The translations under genes were made by a program, and so were the position numbers. The notes beneath the pieces are model-generated. The model saw nothing but the letters and a program-made list of their open reading frames with translations, was not told where the DNA came from and did not search any database. Of a DNA stretch of 64,000 nt, positions 35,540 through 45,970 are shown piece after piece. The DNA is taken from positions 64,345,494-64,409,493 of the forward strand of contig NW_026947490.1 in assembly GCF_034190915.1 (NCBI RefSeq), read 5' to 3'. Within the stretch, counting starts at the first letter, position 1. Every line of letters begins with the position of its first letter. This stretch comes from Cavia porcellus (taxonomy: Eukaryota > Chordata > Mammalia > Rodentia > Caviidae).

Positions 35540-35566
35540 CTCAGTCCTCCTCCTGCTGATTTCTTT
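35540..35566 (-). CDS. CDC123: CDC123 last coding exon (KRNQQEED, stop)
   Basis: The gene strand reads TTTTCTGCAG-acceptor context TGCAG, then AAAAGAAATCAGCAGGAGGA and GGACTGA. It encodes the conserved C-terminal tail Lys-Arg-Asn-Gln-Gln followed by acidic residues, then TGA. The acidic tail is typical of the vertebrate protein. It joins in phase 0 to the exon at 36243-36106. Confidence 0.93.
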
Positions 35567-36105
35567 TCTGCAATGGAAACCAAGAGTCCACTGAATCAGC
35601 TCAGGCTCACTGGGACATCCGCTGAGCCAAAACCCTGGTTTAATTATCGAGGAGTCTTAGAAAAAACATGCTTAGAATGATCATGGAAAGACAGGCCTTC
35701 TCTGACTCATTAAATTGAGTTAGCACTTTGATTTTGGGGGCAAATTATCTTCAAATTATTTTCTTCCAGCCATCCAAAAACAGGCAGAGAAACAGAAAAT
35801 TCCTATTTCCCCGAGCCACCACAAAAGACTTGTGCTCATGGCCTTATGACAATATACAGAGTTTCTTTAAAGTCAGAATTTAAAAAATGTTTCAAAAAGC
35901 ATATATCAATCTAATCAATAAATATTCCTTCAGTTCTCATTTCATGTTTTATTATAGAATGACCCAACTCAGTTAATTCTAACTCTTTAATTCATTATCA
36001 TCAAATAAGTCTAGGTGGTCCAGGACTAAAAGAGAATATTAAAAAGCCCACCTGAAAACCAATTGGGGAAGACAACCAGCTGTCTAAATACACCTATATA
36101 CTCAC

Positions 36106-36243
36106 CAGCTTAAGAAAATCGATGAGCTTGTGAGCATCTTCCCCGGTGGACAGGTCCACAAAGTCCTTGGGCAGCCCGTAGCTCAGATAGGGGCTGGGTT
36201 GTACCGTGGCCTCGCTGTTTGTGCAACGGAAAGCTGGAGAATC
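36106..36243 (-). CDS. CDC123: CDC123 second-to-last exon
   Basis: 138 nt, 46 codons, phase 0 at both ends, acceptor TTTGTAAAG and donor GTGAG. It begins DSPAFRCTNSEATVQPSPYL and ends VDLSTGEDAHKLIDFLKL. This is the conserved C-terminal segment after the ATP-grasp core. From memory the human protein differs at only a few places here (for example a Gly in SYGLPKD where human has Arg). Confidence 0.96.
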
Positions 36244-37790
36244 CTTTACAAAGGGAAAACAGCAAAGTCCACAGTTCTTTTAGGTCTGCTCCTCAAACTA
36301 AAAAATACCCTAGCATACAACTTCAATGCCATGCTCTCTCCTGTACTAGGAAAGGAGGAAAATAAGATTCCCAAGTAAAAGGGCATCAATATTTAAAAAC
36401 GATTCCATGCATTCACTAGGACAACAGTGTGAGGCATTTGAAAAGCTTCTGATGGAGAGCTACGTTCATCTCAGAAGGCCTCCAGTGCGCAGGTGACCAC
36501 AGCTTGCATCAGCCACTGATCGAGCCTAGGCTCTGCTCCCTTATCTAGGCTGCAAGCAAGCTCAGAGGCCAGACCACTACTACAGGCACACAGCTGGGAA
36601 GTGGTCCTAGAGAATCCCTAACAGTGGGGGCAAATGTGTGCTCTGAACCCTCTGTCTCTTCTGCACTTAGGTCACCTGTGTATCTCTCTCATCACCTCCA
36701 TCCAACTGCAAAGTCAACATTCATATTTAACAGGTCTTCGCATTCATTCTTTGATGTACTGGCTTGATGTAATATTTACATGTTGTCTTTGGTCAAAAAA
36801 GGATTTCAGAGACCGAGAAGCCTAGGGCTTGGACTTCCTGGGTGGCAGACACTCAGGACAGCAGTGCTGGTATCCATCAAAGGCAGACAACGTGAGGACC
36901 TAAATGGACGCAGACACAGAGCCCTGAAGACCTGGTCTTAGCTTCTGACAGGCTAGTCTGCGGTTAGGAGTTACACGACATCTGCTCTGTGCTGACCTCT
37001 TTCTGGGGACATAACCTGACCAGTGAGACCGAGTGAGACCAGGACACAGCCAATAAGCAAGCGAACAATTGCCAAGACCATTTCAGGTGCTAAAAAGCGT
37101 CATGGAGAAAGAACCAGGGTGACATACTAACAGGACAACACTGTGGACTCCTGCAGAGGGTAGTCACACAGGATCCTGCTAAGAAGGGGCTGCTGGGCTG
37201 AGACCTGAGCAGGTGACCAAGGCGGCCCGCGGGGGCCTGCCAGCAGAGCACTGTGATGACTGGCCAAGGCCTGGAGGCAAAGCCGGGCTTTTCTGGGGTG
37301 GAAGGGAAGGAAGCCCAGGTCTCTGTGGCCTGCGCCTGGGTAGAGGAGCAGGAGGGAGTGGCAGGGAAACAGCCAGGAACCAGTTCCTTTCCCCACCAAC
37401 CTTGAACCTCTAATATTTAGAAGAAATAAGTAAACAAAGGATTTGAGTTACAAAGATAACTGTGTCCCTCACATTTGCAGCGCCCCACCCCGCGGACGCA
37501 CTGCGCCTCTCTCCTCGCCCACTGAAGCCGAGGGTCCACTGCAGAACGCGCCTGGCAGTGGGCAACTTAAACAGGCGCCCTGCGGCGGCGGGGTGGGGGG
37601 GGGGTGCAGAGTTGACCCTGAACGGGCCAAGCATAGAGGGCTGACGCAGGAGATGCGGATCAGATGGGCCAAGGGAAGCTATGCCGAGGGAGGTGGGGCA
37701 GCAGCCAGGACACAGGAGGCGCCAGGGAAGACGACGGGGGAGAAGGCACCAGCACGGCACCAGAATTTTCTTTAGAAATAAGCATGGGGT
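36244..37790 (-). other. CDC123 intron, 3' half, with CpG-rich patch
   Basis: The acceptor-side half of the 5.7-kb intron. I see no SINE until 37791. A patch at 37480-37760 holds roughly 20 CpGs in 280 bp, including GCGGCGGCGGGG and a run of G, which is unusual for an intron. The open frames across it (up to 201 codons on the minus strand, 37410-38015) lack any motif. Confidence 0.6.
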
Positions 37791-37945
37791 AGGCCAGGTA
37801 AGGCAGGCTTGTAATTCCAGCTCTCTGGGAGGCCGAGGCAGGAGAACTGAAGCCCTGCCAGGCAATTTAGTAATGCCCTGCCTCAAAATGAAAAAGGGTA
37901 GAGACGCAGCTGAGTGTGAAGGCCCTGAGCTGCAAAAATAAAACA
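37791..37945 (+). mobile_element. B1-dID dimeric SINE
   Basis: AGGCCAGGTAAGGCAGGCTT and CTGGGAGGCCGAGGCAGGAG are B1. The second unit (GGGTAGAGACGCAGCTGAGT through GAGCTGCAAAAATAAAAC) is a short ID remnant. Confidence 0.7.
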
Positions 37946-37980
37946 AAACAACACATGCTGAAAAAACAAGGTATGTATTA

Positions 37981-38048
37981 CCTGTATATGTAAAATAACT
38001 CCTGTATATGTACAAAACCTGTATATGTAATATACACCTGTATATGTA
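37981..38048. repeat. four copies of CCTGTATATGTA
   Basis: Exact 12-mers at 37981, 38001, 38018 and 38037, spaced 20, 17 and 19 bp. The spacers differ, so it is an imperfect minisatellite. Confidence 0.9.
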
Positions 38049-38719
38049 AAAAAAACTCCAAATGTTTGATTAAAGAAAACCTGGCTGTGAGGTGGGATAC
38101 AGGAGAAAGTGCTGTGCAGCGAGGGCTCCTTCTTGACAGGAAGGATGCATCTCCGGACGGGTAGGAGAGGGAAGAGGATGAAGAAACAGGACAGCTGGCC
38201 AAGCAGGGTGGAGATGTGAAGCCGAGTGGCCATGTGGAGGCTGCAGGGGCAACGGGTACCCGGGCTGAGGGCAGTTCTGCCACTAGACTCTCTTTCCCAG
38301 GACAGACTTGCTGAGAGCAAGGGCAGGAGGGATTGGAGGGCAGGCCCAGGGTGGGTGGAGCAGCTGGGACGGGTACTGTGGGCAGTGGACAGGAAAGCTG
38401 CCAGGGAGGCTCATCAGGAGACCAGAAGCCACACGACTCCCTGAGCACGGAGGGCCCTGGTCACCAGCTGTGCGCAGGAGCTGAGGCTCAGAGCGACCTA
38501 CACGCCAGTGGCTCGAGATTGTGGAGGACAGGACGGAAGATAAGGGAAATAACCGAACAGTGGTTACAGGGCCCATTCTTGCTCTTGATCTATTATAGAT
38601 TCCTAAGGTTCGAGGGAAGAACACCAGTGTGTGCCCTGCTTCCATCAGCCCTGGGCACCTGTGTCACCTGCGTGACCTGAGTGTCCAACTCAGTGCCACT
38701 CAGGGCCAAACAAGCAAGC

Positions 38720-38734
38720 AAGAGAGCCATCCAC
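38720..38734 (+). repeat. target-site duplication, left, of the 38.7-41.9 kb element
   Basis: AAGAGAGCCATCCAC here; AAGAGAGCGATCCAC at 41873-41887 (14 of 15 match). Confidence 0.9.
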
Positions 38735-39472
38735 GAGGACTTCCGGGAGAACATGGCGGACAGATAACAGCAACTACCGGAGGCTCTCTGAAAGACTCAG
38801 CTCAGAAGCCAGGAATGGTGCGGACTAAAGAGACATAAGCAGGTGGAGATATGCTCTGCTGACTCAGGAACGAACTGGGCTGAGAGAAACCAACTTGGAA
38901 TGCATTCCTGGTGCTAAAACAGGAACAGAAAAGCCTCGGTGTGGAGGCTGGACCCCGCGCCATTGTAAGCCGCCATTTGGGTTTCCCGCCGCACGGTGGC
39001 TGGCTGCCTCTACAGTGGCTCGGCAAGGAGAGAGACGCACAGAAGCTCTGAGAACGGCAATCTGCGAACAGCAGGGAGGCGTGCACTGACTTGTGGTGAG
39101 GTGAGTGAGAGAAGCTGACACTCTACCACAGTTTGACTCCAGTGGAGGACATTCTGGGCCCGGGCAGTCCTGCGGGAGCAGGGCACGGTGGCGACTTCAG
39201 CCACACATCCCCCTCTCAGGCGGGATTGGTGAAAAGTGCCTGGCCTGCGTGACGCTGCCAGCGGACCTGGTAGGCTGTCCCAACCCAGATCCCAGAGCCT
39301 GACGGTGGCCGGGAGGGGAGACGCGTAGGCTGCCTGGTCCGTAACTCCCTGGTGCGCAGCGGTAAGCGGGAACACCTAACTGGCGCAATTCGATCAGGCT
39401 GTGGCTGACTGGGAGAGAAGCTGGGCCTCTTATATAAGCTTGCATATATAAGGAACAGAGAAGAGAGGCAGC

Positions 39473-40525
39473 ATGGGAAGAGGCAGCAACAAGAAAGGCT
39501 CCTCGGCCCCCAATTCTGAGAAACAGGCAATAGCAGACACCGCACCAATATACATAAGGCACCATATAGAGAGCCTCATAGACCAATTCAGGAATGAAGT
39601 TATCAACGACCTGAAGCTAGAAGTATGCAGAATAGTTAGAGAAATGCTAAGTACCACCCAAGAAAAAACAGGCAATGGAATGGAAGAACAGAAAAAAAGG
39701 GGAGAATTGTTTGATGGAGAAAACAGAGAAAGCATAGAATACGTGAAGCAGGTTCAAAGGGACTACCAAGATACTAAGAAGTCTATAGAAGACTGGCATA
39801 ACAGCTTGAAAGAAACTAAGGACAGACTATCTGAACTGGAGGGCAGACTTGTAATATGGGAGAATGAAATGAAAAACTTCTTAAAAATAACAAAGAAACA
39901 AACAGCAATAATACAAAGACAAGAAGATGATAAGAGGATCCATAACTTAAGGATTAAGAACATAAAAGAAGAAGTAGGGACACAAACAAGTGAACTACAA
40001 AAGCTACTCACAGAAATAATCCAGGAGAATTTTCCTAATTTAGCAAAAGGTAAAGATACTCAGATGTATGAGGCATACAGGACCCCAGCTACCTACAACC
40101 CAAACAGAGCAACACCCAGGCATATAATAATAAAAATTCCAGAAATTCAATACAAGAACAGAATATTAAAAGCTGTAAGAGACAAGAAACAGACCACTTA
40201 CAAGGGAACACCCATCAGAATTACAGCAGATTTCTCGGCACAAACCATCAAATCACGAAGAGCGTGGGGGTAAATAATTCAAGCTTTGAAAGATAATAAT
40301 CTCCAGCCAAGATTGAGATATCCTGCACAACTGTCCCTGGAAATTGATGGAAAAACAAGGTGCTTCCAGGATAAAGAGGAACTGGGGGAATTTGCAACCA
40401 CCAATTCAACTCTACAGAGAGTATTGCAGGATATTCTAAAAAAAGAAAAATACAAAGAATCCAGAAATAATGGCAGAGAGGCCACAACGAATGGAGTAGA
40501 GAACAAAATGAAGAAGACAAACTGA
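39473..40525 (+). pseudogene. L1-type ORF1, intact but for one nonsense codon
   Basis: One frame of 350 codons from ATG 39473 to TGA 40523-40525, with a single TAA at 40271-40273. There the sequence reads RRAWG-stop-IIQAL, where relatives have Glu (a likely GAA to TAA change). Residues about 45-150 form a coiled coil. Then come the RRM-type domain (NLRIKNIKEEVG; YEAYRTPATYNPNRATPRH; IIIKIPEIQ) and the C-terminal domain (RILKAVRDKKQTTYKGTPIR; ADFSAQTIKSRR; LQPRLRYPAQLSLEIDGKTR). Chaperone and RNA-coating role by homology to L1 ORF1p. Confidence 0.93.
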
Positions 40526-40576
40526 CAGCTACTGACAGAAAAAGAGCTCAACAGAAATGAGGCAGAGAAGATTGGA

Positions 40577-41860
40577 TTATAGGAACAGCTATTTTGGAGA
40601 AAATGACATCTTAATAGGTAATACTGATTTAGTATCATCTTGTTTTGAAGTCTCATCTAGCTTTTGTCCTTCTGTCTCCAATGGTCTAAATAGGTTGTAT
40701 CTTACTGGATTTTATTATGTACGATAGTATAAGCAAAAACCTTGTAAAGACAAGGAGATTATACAGAAACCATTATTCATTTTCTGTTAGTCGATTCTAA
40801 ATACTCTGTAATGCTGTCATTCTCTTGAATGGTTTTACATTGTTTTGATATACTTAATGCTACAGTATACGAAGTTGTACTCAAGGATTTCAAAGAAAGA
40901 GACAATATGGTAACTACTTTTAGGTTAGGATTATCTGGTGGTGAATCACTATTCTGCTTAAATGGTTATGTTTTGATCTGCGCTGTTTTGTTGTTATGCC
41001 CTCTTTTATCTCAATCTCCACTCCATTATTTACTTTTTTATCTTTATCCTTTTAATTAAAGGAAAAAATAGCAGGATATATTATAGTAACCCACTTTGAC
41101 TTTTCATTACCTTGATTTAAAGCCCTGTATTACTCTCACCATCTGGTTTTTAACTGATGTTCCCCTATTCTGTTTTGCTGGATAGTATCAGGTTCGAAAG
41201 TTTAGGCATCAGCTGTGAAGATAATGAGATTCATTATGACGCCCATTCTTGTTGACTTTTATCTACTTTTGAAGACCTACAATGTCTCCAATGTTTTGGT
41301 TTTGTCGGTTTTATTCTTTACTGTTTTGTTCAATTGTATTATAACTAACGATATAGGCAATTCTATTAGAGATAGCGGGAGGCATTATAGTAACCATTGT
41401 TGATCACCTTGTATTATGTTTTTACATTATCTATTATGTCCACCCTTTTGACTTGACCGATTCTGTTCTGTTATGTCACATTTGGTTTTACTCTCTTCCA
41501 AAAAAGTAATAAGAACCGTGGGAGCAATGAAACCCAAAATGTGTAACAGTCATGGTACAAAAGAGAGGAAAAGAAAGTGCTCCAAACTATATAACTGCAT
41601 GTATATTTAAGTGTATAAGATAGAAAATGATATCACAGAGTTTTATTGGATCAATGAACAGAACTGTTTGCAGTATCATTGATGGAATGTCCACTTTACA
41701 AGCTTTAATTTTGTGACTTGAACAATTATTTCTAAGATGACAATATGTAATCCATTAACTAGTGATTTCCTACTGTTCATTTTTTTTCTGTAAATCTGTA
41801 TAACTTGTACCCTTTCCCTGTTTTTTTTTTCTTTTCTCCTTAAATAAAATTAAAAAAAAA
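40577..41860 (+). other. 3' UTR of the ORF1-only element, about 150-bp modules
   Basis: It aligns to 26050-27340 from AGCTATTTTG onward. The modules carrying the ATAGTAACC/GAAACC-type core start near 40740, 40890, 41065, 41217 and 41370; the last three are 152-153 bp apart, the same phase as in the complete L1. Confidence 0.7.
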
Positions 41861-41872
41861 AAAAAAAAAAGA

Positions 41873-41887
41873 AAGAGAGCGATCCAC
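41873..41887 (+). repeat. target-site duplication, right
   Basis: AAGAGAGCGATCCAC, partner of 38720-38734. It ends 47 bp from the CDC123 exon donor at 41934. Confidence 0.9.
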
Positions 41888-41934
41888 AGTAGGTTACAAA
41901 GGTTTTCTTTGTATGTTTTTAAAAAATGTCTTAC

Positions 41935-42063
41935 CTGCTCCTGAGCATCTCTTTCACTAAAATCACCATTTAAGTTTCTCTCAGATATCAGTTCTTCCCA
42001 CGTGAACAGCAGCGAGTCTGTGACTTCACCAAATGGATTGAAGTCAATCAGCCACACCTTCCC
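41935..42063 (-). CDS. CDC123: CDC123 exon with the ATP-grasp IDFNP motif
   Basis: 129 nt, 43 codons, phase 0 at both ends, acceptor ATTACAG and donor GTAAG. It begins GKVWLIDFNPFGEVTDSLLF and ends LNGDFSERDAQEQ. In ATP-grasp proteins the Asp and Asn of this final core strand (D and N in IDFNP) bind the magnesium ions of ATP. From memory human CDC123 has EVDAQEQ where this copy has ERDAQEQ, a Val-to-Arg change outside the core. Confidence 0.97.
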
Positions 42064-43883
42064 CTGTAATATGGACACCATACAAAAATTAACAGGCACA
42101 AAAGAAAAGCACAGTCTACAGTCTGTTTGCTAAAAAGATGTTCTTGATGTCACCTTCCCCCAAAGACCGAGCTGTACTGTGACTTATGGCACAGAATAGG
42201 CCCTCTAGGGCCCACGTGTGAAAGGGCCACTTGTCCAACACTTGTCCACAGAAAGCAGAAGGGGAGGTTGTGTATGTGCGGCGACAAAGAAGCAGCCCGG
42301 GAGGGAAGGGCCAGCTTCTGACCCCTGCTTAAACATTACAATTTTAAGTGAAAAATCCAAGCAGGAGAGAGGGGATCTCACTCTAACAGCTCACGTGCCA
42401 CACACAGCAGGACCGAAACGCCTCTGGGGGCGCTCAGCAAGACCTGCAGGAAGAAGCCCGCAGCTCCCGAGAGCACCAGCTCCTCCCGAAGGTCTGCCGT
42501 GCTGGTAAGAATGCTTCCCTGTCTGCACTCAGAACACAGGGGAAAGGGGCTGAACTTGGTTTGGAAATGCTTAGTCTCCTTTAATGTCCATGTAGTACTT
42601 GTTCAGTGCGTGACAGGGCTGGACGCACATGAGTGAAGGGGAGAAGAGAAAAGCGTGTGAACCTTTGAAATCTCAACCAGTCCTACTCTAGGCACTCAGG
42701 CTGGCCTCCAGGAGAGGACACCTGGCCTGCTCAGCCTGCTCCGAGTTAGGGTCCAGAGCACCCGAGTGGGGACAGGCCCTGGCCCAAGCTCCCTGGGCTC
42801 CCTGGGCTCCCTGGGCTCAGGGACTCGTGGGGCTCCGTCAGCATGCAGGAGCACAGGGAGAGAAATGTTTCCTTCAAATGTTTGTCTTTGCTCCTCTTGG
42901 TTTTCTGACTGATACAGTCATGTATTTGTACTGCTTTGTTGTTAGTAATGAGCGGATTTTTTTTGTGGCAGCAGAGCTGTCACATCCTGAGACGTGTAAA
43001 GCTGGCCGTGCCACAGGAGAGACTGCTGAGCAAGCATCATCAATACCTAAGACTGTGGCACCTGGGTTAAAGCAAAGTTTCGGGAAAGACACCTGGTTAG
43101 AACCTGCTTCAAACATCGGAAACCTCTCTCTAGTCACAGAATCACCATGAGAAGTGCCACCATACACCAGGCAAGGTCTGCATTTTATCCAACCTCCACA
43201 AGCAACCCTGAAAAAACTCCTGAGTTGTTTGCTACGATGCATCAGCTCAGCACCAGACTCCGCATTTTTGGGTGTATGAAATAACATCAGTCCATCAGTC
43301 CGCTTCCTGGCTTGATGGCAGCTGTGCCTTGGGGAACCACTGTGCAGACGCCTTGGATGTACTGTATGTTACTCTGAGAAAATGGATACCTTTTTAACCC
43401 CCAAATCCTTTCTACTGGAGTTTTCATAACCACTAAAACTATCTCAATATAATGGGGAGGGGGTGTCTGTTAGTAGAGGAACACTGAGCTCTATGAACTA
43501 AACATATGCCACACTGCAAAAAGCAAACCACACTGAACGGCAAGCCAACTGATCAGTGTTAAGTCTCTTCTATGGTCCAGAGCCATTCTCTGCCACCAGA
43601 GCAAAACAACAGTCAACAACTGCTAGTCAGACATAAACTATGAGGCTCAGAATTCTGCAGCTATAACATGCTCTTCCTGTGACAATTCCTGAGAATTAAT
43701 CTTGTTTTAGGGAAATTACTAAAAAAAGGGCAGCAAGACAAATGCTCCCTGTGTTGACCTATGACTACCCACCCAAATAAATCTGCACCAGACACTGAGA
43801 GGGGTATTATGAGATGCTGGTGGAACACAAGGGGACCCAAATCCAGGAGCGGCTGACGCACCAGTCTGGGCTACACTAACACG
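42064..43883 (-). other. CDC123 intron, donor-distal part, no repeat recognised
   Basis: The 10.75-kb intron between 42064 and 52817 begins here (acceptor side). It has a small 9-bp tandem repeat (GCTCCCTGG, three copies, 42788-42817). Frames of up to 137 codons (42874-43287, minus) carry no motif. Confidence 0.5.
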
Positions 43884-44028
43884 TTCAAGGCCAGCCTGGG
43901 CTCTACAGTGAGACCACGTCTTAAACAAATTAGAACTGGGGCCAGGGGTTTGGCTCAGCAGCACAAGTGCCTTACAAGCACAAGGTCATGAGTTCAATCC
44001 CTGGTACCAAAAACAAACAAACAAAAAT
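43884..44028 (+). mobile_element. B1 remnant plus tRNA-derived SINE
   Basis: A short B1 piece (CAAGGCCAGCCTGGGCTCTA, 43886-43925) is followed by a tRNA-type SINE (43938-44028; GGGGCCAGGGGTTTGGCTCA, B box GGTCATGAGTTCAATCCC, ending GGTACCAAAAACAAAC). Confidence 0.8.
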
Positions 44029-44363
44029 CACAAAAACCCTGACTTGTACAAAGATCTTCTGATTTGAGTGTAAAATATATTGAGGACCTCTGCAATCAGG
44101 TTACTAACTTCACTTCTCATTTCCTAAGGTAACTTTAAAGACTTCCTGTTTCAAAACTGGTAAAATTCAAATTAAAATAAGCCTTTTAAATCTATAAATG
44201 TATTAGAAGGAAAAAAAAAAGAAATCACCAGGCACTAGGAAGCAAGAGGAAGCTAAGAACAGAGGCAAGGGTACAACCTGAGCTGTGGGAACCTGCGAGA
44301 GCCGCAGAGGTACACAGGTGTGGAGATGGCCGGAGGCGAGGAATTGGCCACAGAGGGCTGCAG

Positions 44364-44379
44364 CCCCCCCCCCCCCCCC
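44364..44379. repeat. poly-C run of 16
   Basis: An uninterrupted run of C followed by GGGAGCC. Length is likely polymorphic or prone to sequencing error. Confidence 0.9.
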
Positions 44380-44399
44380 GGGAGCCTAAGATTCTACTG

Positions 44400-45425
44400 A
44401 TGGGAACTGGAGACGATGTCCTTGTCATTCTCTGATGAAGTTCAGCAGAAAAGCATGGGTGAAACAAATGAAGATCTGAGAGGCAGGATCTTTGGGATTC
44501 TCACGAATCTCATGAATAAATATATGAGTCCACTAAAGGTGAACTCAAAGTAAAATAAACTGATCTATAAAATCAACACAGATGAGGCTCTGCAAAATAC
44601 AGCACAGATTAAAAGCCTACGGACTGGGGCGAGCCAGGCTCCACCTGAGCGACCTGAACAGAAAGACAGGAGTGCTGGGACAACCAGGTGAAAAGCTGAA
44701 AGAAGCCAGGGCTGGATCAACACTGCATCAAACAAGACAAGTGGGAAATGCAAACAGATCAGAGGCTCAAGTATAAAAGAAGAAATCATAAAAGGCCTGG
44801 ACAAAAATACACAAGGATATATTTTTTTAAATTATGAATAAAATTTAGAAGCCATAAAATAAGTGAGTAGTGTATTTTATTTTCTTTGTGGCAAAAGGTC
44901 TAACCTATGTAAAATGTATAAGATGTCCTGTATGTTACAGGGAGTAAAACAAAATAAACATGAAGCAACAGCTCCGCAGAGCAGCTAGAGGGATGAAGTG
45001 CTGGTAAGAAAGCCCGAAGCGTTAACAGTGATGACTCAGGTGGAGGTAGAGGAGCAAGGTGGAAATAAAGCACCACGAATCACTCCTGGGCAGGAGTGGG
45101 TGGCAGAAATGAGTGTTTTGAGGTCTTTGTTTTGTGAGGGCAATTGGAACTGAAATTAACTTTTATTAGAGTCACATTAAGATGTAATGTTAACTACCAA
45201 AATGAGAGAAATAAAAACATCAGAACCATGGGAAGAGAGGTATGGAGACAGGGCAGCAAATTCAGTAATCTAAATAAAAGGGGAAAAAAGCAAAGCAAAT
45301 AAAAGCAAGTAGAAGAGAGGTTTTAGAAAAAATATCAAATACAATAAATATAAGCCAAACTCATCAGTTAAAACCTGAAATTGTTAGTGATTAAATAAAC
45401 AACCCCCAGAAAAATGCCATTTACA
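44400..45425. other. intronic stretch, no gene or clear repeat
   Basis: A-rich in parts (44800-45360), which suggests ancient L1 remnants, but I cannot align it by eye. Confidence 0.35.
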
Positions 45426-45555
45426 GCTGGGTATGGTGGTGCAGTCCTGTAATCCCAGCACCTCGGAGGCTGAGGCAGGAGGATGAGAGTTCAAGGCCAA
45501 CACAGGCTACAAAATGAGACCCTACCTCAAAAAACCAACCAACAAACAAAGGTAT
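45426..45555 (+). mobile_element. B1-type SINE
   Basis: GCTGGGTATGGTGGTGCAGT, TCGGAGGCTGAGGCAGGAGG and ACCCTACCTCAAAAAACC are diagnostic. Confidence 0.9.
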
Positions 45556-45831
45556 TTACAAGATACACAACACAACAGCTAAAGGTAAAAGAATGGAAAG
45601 ATAAATTCTAAGCCAAAAGTCCTGCAGCAATAGCAATTTTGACAAAATATGCCTTAATGTAAAACATACAGTGTTATTATTAGGAACTGAGAGGGGTCCC
45701 ACCTGTGATGAGGACTCACTGGGAAAATGAAACCACCTTAACCAGTATTTTCCAAGAATGTAATCTGAAGGTACATTATACGAAAGCTAACAAAACCAGA
45801 AAGCAAGAAATTTTAATATAGCTTGTTTGGT

Positions 45832-45970
45832 AACCAGTAGCTCAGGGGGCTGGGGATTTAGCTCAGCGGCATAAGCACCTGCCTTGCAAGCAGGCGGTCG
45901 TGAGTTCAATCCCTGGTACCGGTAAAAAGGAAAAAGACAAAAAACAAAAAAACAAAACCAGTAGCTCAGG
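45832..45970 (+). mobile_element. young tRNA-Ala-type SINE with perfect target-site duplication
   Basis: The SINE body is 45847-45955, flanked by the perfect 15-bp repeat AACCAGTAGCTCAGG (45832-45846 and 45956-45970). The body keeps a tRNA-like A box (TTAGCTCAGCGG), an anticodon arm CCTGC-CTTGCAA-GCAGG whose loop would read TGC (Ala), and a B box GGTCGTGAGTTCAATCCC, then GGTACCGG and an A-rich tail. It is not a tRNA gene: there is no matching acceptor stem and it has a poly(A)-type tail. Confidence 0.95.

Larger units (their letters stand above)
38735..41872 (+). mobile_element. ORF1-only LINE-1 derivative (half-L1-like), full length
   Basis: A 3.1-kb retroposon antisense to CDC123 in an intron. 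It starts GAGGACTTCCGGGAGAACAT followed by GGCGG, a YY1-like ATGGCGG near the very 5' end as in full-length L1s. It has a 738-bp GC-rich 5' UTR, an L1-type ORF1 (39473-40525), then goes straight into a 1.35-kb AT-rich 3' UTR and a poly(A) tail (41852-41870). Nothing of ORF2 is present. The 3' UTR aligns to that of the complete L1 at 26050-27340. A 15-bp target-site duplication shows it inserted as a unit, so the missing ORF2 was absent from the RNA or was lost later by deletion. Confidence 0.92.

Noticed and set aside
37410..38015. A 201-codon minus-strand open frame over the CpG-rich patch
   Set aside because: It has no domain, overlaps plus-strand frames of similar length, and runs through a SINE and the CCTGTATATGTA array. 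GC-rich DNA gives such frames by chance.
45847..45955. A possible tRNA-Ala gene
   Set aside because: The anticodon arm and Pol III boxes look like tRNA, but there is no paired acceptor stem, the tail is A-rich and the unit is flanked by a target-site duplication. It is a SINE.
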